Origin: Phycisphaeraceae bacterium
GTDB lineage: Bacteria > Planctomycetota > Phycisphaerae > Phycisphaerales > Phycisphaeraceae
Reading direction: 5' to 3'
Length of the DNA: 45,155 bases
Assembly: GCA_020849625.1 (NCBI GenBank)
Contig: JADLFV010000039.1
Location: forward strand, 1-45,155
Notes under the pieces: generated by a model
The model's input: only the letters and a program-made list of their open reading frames with translations
Database searches by the model: none
Told to the model about the DNA's origin: nothing
Shown here: positions 42,563-45,155 of the stretch, piece by piece
How positions within the stretch are numbered: position 1 is the first letter of the stretch
Layout of the letters: each line of letters begins with the position of its first letter
Translations under genes and position numbers: made by a program

Positions 42563-43378
42563 TTAATCCTTATCGGCTCGCTTGTGAAACAGCATCCACT
42601 GAATGGCCAGTCCGGCCAGCGTTATCAGACCCACCGCCAGCAGCGTTCCCCGCGCTGTGCTGGGCAGCCAGGCAGTCTGGTCCGGCAGGTAACTGCTCAG
42701 CAGTTGCCGGCCGGTGAAGAAGATCAGGATCGCCCCAATGACCGCGGATTGGATGGATGCCGAGAAGTGCGGCTGAATCAGTCCCAGCAGCAGGCCAAAA
42801 CCCGCGCCGATCAGGGCCGAGATCATCACCAGCGATCGCCCCGCACCGCCCAGTTCGTCCCACCAGGTGCGCAGCAGTTGCGCCTGCTGGTCGTAGGTCT
42901 GTCGCCCCGCCTCGGTCAGCCGCGACCAGATGCCCCCCACGCCCTCGTCTGCCAGATCGATCACGTCATCGAGCGTGGCCTGATCGGATGGCTCGTCCGG
43001 AGTTTGCGTGATTTCCTGCGTGTTTTGTGCGGTTTGCGGGGTAGTCCCTAACCAGACCAGACTCGCGGCCGGGACCAGCACCGCCAGCAGGATCGCACCG
43101 CTGAGGCCCATCCAGATGCGAAAGAGGAAGGCTGCCAGCAAGGCCCCGATGATGGCGGCCAGCACCATGATCGGCAGCAGCAGACTGCCGGTGTCGCTGA
43201 TCTGGTTGCCGATCCACCAGCCGCCCAATCCGCCCAGCAGCAGGCCGCTGACCGCGCAGGCCGGCCGGGCCAGTCGCTTGCCGCTCAGCCACAGCGTCAG
43301 ACCCAGCAGCAACACCACGCCCAGCAGCGAGCTGAAAACAATCGACGTGTCCTGGAGCGTTTCCGAGAGCATCAGCAT
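42563..43378 (-). CDS. Second multi-helix membrane protein
   Basis: The 271-residue product has a hydrophobic N-terminal block (LLGVVLLLGLTLWLSG, GLLLGGLGGWWIGNQI), a soluble acidic central segment (about 120-175, with DVIDLADEGVGGIWSRL), and a second hydrophobic block at the C-terminus (LIGAGFGLLLGLIQ, LAVGLITLAGLAIQWML). It resembles the gene at 41690 in composition. No catalytic motif is visible. Confidence 0.62.
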   Translation of the reverse strand: MLMLSETLQDTSIVFSSLLGVVLLLGLTLWLSGKRLARPACAVSGLLLGGLGGWWIGNQISDTGSLLLPIMVLAAIIGALLAAFLFRIWMGLSGAILLAVLVPAASLVWLGTTPQTAQNTQEITQTPDEPSDQATLDDVIDLADEGVGGIWSRLTEAGRQTYDQQAQLLRTWWDELGGAGRSLVMISALIGAGFGLLLGLIQPHFSASIQSAVIGAILIFFTGRQLLSSYLPDQTAWLPSTARGTLLAVGLITLAGLAIQWMLFHKRADKD

Positions 43379-43439
43379 CCATCATCGACCAAACCGCAAC
43401 GATCAGCCTAGAAACCGCACTACCAGGGGCGGGGACGAG

Positions 43440-43458
43440 CCGGACTCCGCGAGTCCGG
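43440..43458. repeat. 8-3-8 palindrome CCGGACTC-CGC-GAGTCCGG
   Basis: Perfect arms around a 3-base loop, in the divergent gap between a membrane-protein gene and pheA. Two one-base variants of the CTTCCGGGGG motif follow within 45 bases (43481, 43493). Confidence 0.85.
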
Positions 43459-43533
43459 TCTGGGCACGCAGTGCGGCTCTGTTCCGGGGGCGTTTCCGGG
43501 GGCGGCAGAGCCGATCGGTTACAATGCCCCGCC

Positions 43534-44640
43534 ATGGCCCAGAACCCGATGCCGAACCATGATCCGCACGACGCTCTGGCCCCTCTGCGTAAGCGGATCG
43601 ATGATCTGGACGAGAAGCTGGTCCAGTTGATCAACGAGCGGGCCAAGGTGGTGGTCGAGGTCGGGCGAATCAAGAAAGGCGGCAACTCGCCGGTGTATGT
43701 GCCTGAGCGCGAGCGACAGGTGATGGAGCGCATCGGCAAGCTCAATGCCGGGCCGCTGCCCAACACCTGTCTGGAAGCGGTCTGGCGCGAGTTGATGAGC
43801 GGCAGCTACGCACTGGAAAAGCCGCTGCGCGTGGGGCACCTGGGGCCGGTCGGGTCGTTCAGTCACCTGGCTGCCCGCCGCAAGTTCGGCGCCAGCGTTG
43901 AGTACGACAGTCTCGACGATATTCAGGCTGTTTTCGAGGAAATCGAACGCGGGCACATCGACTACGGCCTGGTGCCGATCGAGAACTCCGCCATCGGCGG
44001 CGTGGGTGAAACGCTCGACGCTTTCCTCAACACCCACGTGCGCGTCTGTGCCGAGGTGCTGATCACCATCCACCACAACCTGCTCAGCCACTGCCCCCCG
44101 GAAGAGCTCACGCGCATTTATTCCAAGCCCGAAGTCCTGAGCCAGTGCCGCAAGTGGCTGAGCGTGCAACTGCGGCAGACGGAAAAGATCCCCACCGCCA
44201 GCAGCTCAAAAGCCGCGGAAATCGCCGCAAAAGAGCCTAATTCCGCGGCCATCGGATCCAGCCTGGCGTCGGAAATCTACAAGCTCAAAATCCAGTTCGC
44301 CAACATCGAAGATAACCCGCATAACGTCACGCGATTCTTCGTCATCGGCAAGCAATCCGCCCGCCCCACCGGCGATGACAAAACCTCCATCATGTTCACC
44401 ACCGAGCATAAGCCCGGCACACTTGTGGACGTGCTCGACGTTATCCGCGACTTCGGCATCAACCTCACGCACATCGACAAGCGACCGAGCCAGCGCGTCA
44501 ACTGGGAATACATCTTCTTCGTCGATCTGGTTGGTCACGCTGATGAAGACAACGTCACAGCCGCGATCCGCGAAGCGGGCAAGCATTGCCTGCAACTGAC
44601 CGTGCTCGGCTCGTACCCCCGCGCGGTGGACGTGCTCTGA
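43534..44640 (+). CDS. pheA: Chorismate mutase/prephenate dehydratase (P-protein) with ACT domain
   Basis: The bifunctional enzyme turns chorismate into prephenate and then phenylpyruvate. The 368-residue product has a chorismate mutase domain (about 8-95: LRKRIDDLDEKLVQLINERAKVVVEVGRIKK), a prephenate dehydratase domain (about 97-275: VGPVGSFSHLAARRKFG, VPIENSAIGGVGETLD, NPHNVTRFFVIG) and a C-terminal ACT domain (about 285-360). The ACT motif normally ESRP, which binds Phe, reads HIDKRPSQR, so feedback may differ. The start is ATG 43534, near a -10-like TACAAT, so the transcript may be almost leaderless. Confidence 0.94.
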   Translation: MAQNPMPNHDPHDALAPLRKRIDDLDEKLVQLINERAKVVVEVGRIKKGGNSPVYVPERERQVMERIGKLNAGPLPNTCLEAVWRELMSGSYALEKPLRVGHLGPVGSFSHLAARRKFGASVEYDSLDDIQAVFEEIERGHIDYGLVPIENSAIGGVGETLDAFLNTHVRVCAEVLITIHHNLLSHCPPEELTRIYSKPEVLSQCRKWLSVQLRQTEKIPTASSSKAAEIAAKEPNSAAIGSSLASEIYKLKIQFANIEDNPHNVTRFFVIGKQSARPTGDDKTSIMFTTEHKPGTLVDVLDVIRDFGINLTHIDKRPSQRVNWEYIFFVDLVGHADEDNVTAAIREAGKHCLQLTVLGSYPRAVDVL

Positions 44641-45155
44641 CCACGCAGCGAGCCGGCAAGCTATGCCTCGCCGGACGCTCCCGGACGACCGGACACGCAT
44701 AGCAGCCCGCCATTGAAAAAGACAAAAAGTCAGTGTCTCGCGGAGGTCGCGGAGAGCGCGGAGAAGGCCGACGGGATGGGAGTGATTGCCTTGCTCTGTG
44801 CCTCCGTTGCTTTGGTGGGGCGGCCGTCTCGGCCGCCAGCGGGCGGGACGCCCGCTCCACCTTCAGTTTAGCCGCCGCGGTTACGCGGCGATCGGCCGGC
44901 ATGCTGTGCCGATGTTGCGGGCAGCGCGCACAAACGTGTCATGCTTTTCCATTTTTTTGAGGGTCGCGCGAAAAAAATTCTATTGCTGATCCTGCCTGCA
45001 CTTCCGTCCCTTTTCCCCCTCCCAAAACTGCCTCCGGCGCGCACAAACGTGACGCTGCGTCCTTTTATAGGAAGGCCGTCCGGTTTCGGATGAGGCTCAA
45101 TTGCTTGATTACCCCCAGTCGCCTGAACGGAAAAAAACGTTCGGCACGGACGCGA
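44641..45155. other. 515-base terminal non-coding region with repeats
   Basis: I see no supported gene after pheA. The region holds a GCGGAGG-type repeat (44740-44765), two adjacent 8-3-8 palindromes (44819-44837 and 44838-44856), an AT-rich stretch (44941-44990) and the direct 15-mer pair GCGCGCACAAACGTG at 44924-44938 and 45037-45051. It probably contains the promoter of a gene outside the window. Confidence 0.6.

Overview
The window is a GC-rich bacterial chromosome segment, about 60-65% G+C by eye. I infer a Planctomycetota host, probably Phycisphaerae-like. The grounds are a small CxxxxC/CxxC zinc-ribbon protein of planctomycete type, a short PheT without the EMAP tRNA-binding insert, a GH10-like barrel without catalytic glutamates, a secreted calcineurin-type phosphoesterase with a CBM9-like tail, FliM (flagellar motility) and WaaP-like LPS kinases (Gram-negative envelope). 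No rRNA, prophage, IS transposase or CRISPR array was seen. Most of the sequence is ordinary core metabolism, unusually crowded with short repeats.

Layout. 1-3.2 kb: a small anchored protein, the GH10-like protein, DciA and, divergently, shikimate kinase. 3.5-9.3 kb: a tightly overlapping minus-strand operon for siroheme/heme and cytochrome c biogenesis (CysG-N/Met8-like, CcsA/HemX, HemA), followed by a membrane glycosyltransferase-like protein and endonuclease IV. 9.4-12.0 kb: one uninterrupted frame joining RarA to a LysM L,D-transpeptidase. 12-18.8 kb: IlvC, a phosphoesterase, a PlsC-type acyltransferase, and pgl-zwf of the oxidative pentose phosphate pathway. 18.9-21.5 kb: zinc ribbon, tRNA-Leu(UAG), HscB and two divergent sugar/LPS kinases. 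21.5-26.3 kb: an exported nucleoside hydrolase plus a complete ribose-type ABC importer. 26.4-27.4 kb: rpsL and rpsG.

27.4-33.5 kb is the most interesting locus. A strong promoter, a SAM-I riboswitch and an intrinsic terminator precede a threonine-synthase-like PLP enzyme, a MoaD/ThiS-like sulfur carrier ending in GG, a NIL-domain protein, a HicAB pair, a MoeB/ThiF-type E1 enzyme, two DinB-fold proteins and a cysteine desulfurase. Together they form a full sulfur relay under methionine-type control. I propose a sulfur-carrier-dependent route to homocysteine in which the ThrC-like enzyme acts on O-phosphohomoserine. This is inference.

33.6-45 kb: RidA, DsbD, FliM, a DHODH-like protein, ComF, a toxin-antitoxin pair whose ParE/RelE toxin has an in-frame amber codon, PheT, a lipoprotein, two small-residue-rich membrane proteins and PheA (chorismate mutase/prephenate dehydratase/ACT).

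A second theme is repeated DNA. The 10-mer CTTCCGGGGG occurs 18 times exactly, plus about 8 one-base variants, mostly inside genes and in many reading frames. An 8-3-8 palindrome CCGGACTC-NNN-GAGTCCGG occurs five times (one copy with 7-base arms, another with a single mismatched arm position), three of them in open frames. A 90-base inverted repeat sits at gene 3' ends four times and supplies stop codons. Several other inverted repeats occur once each.
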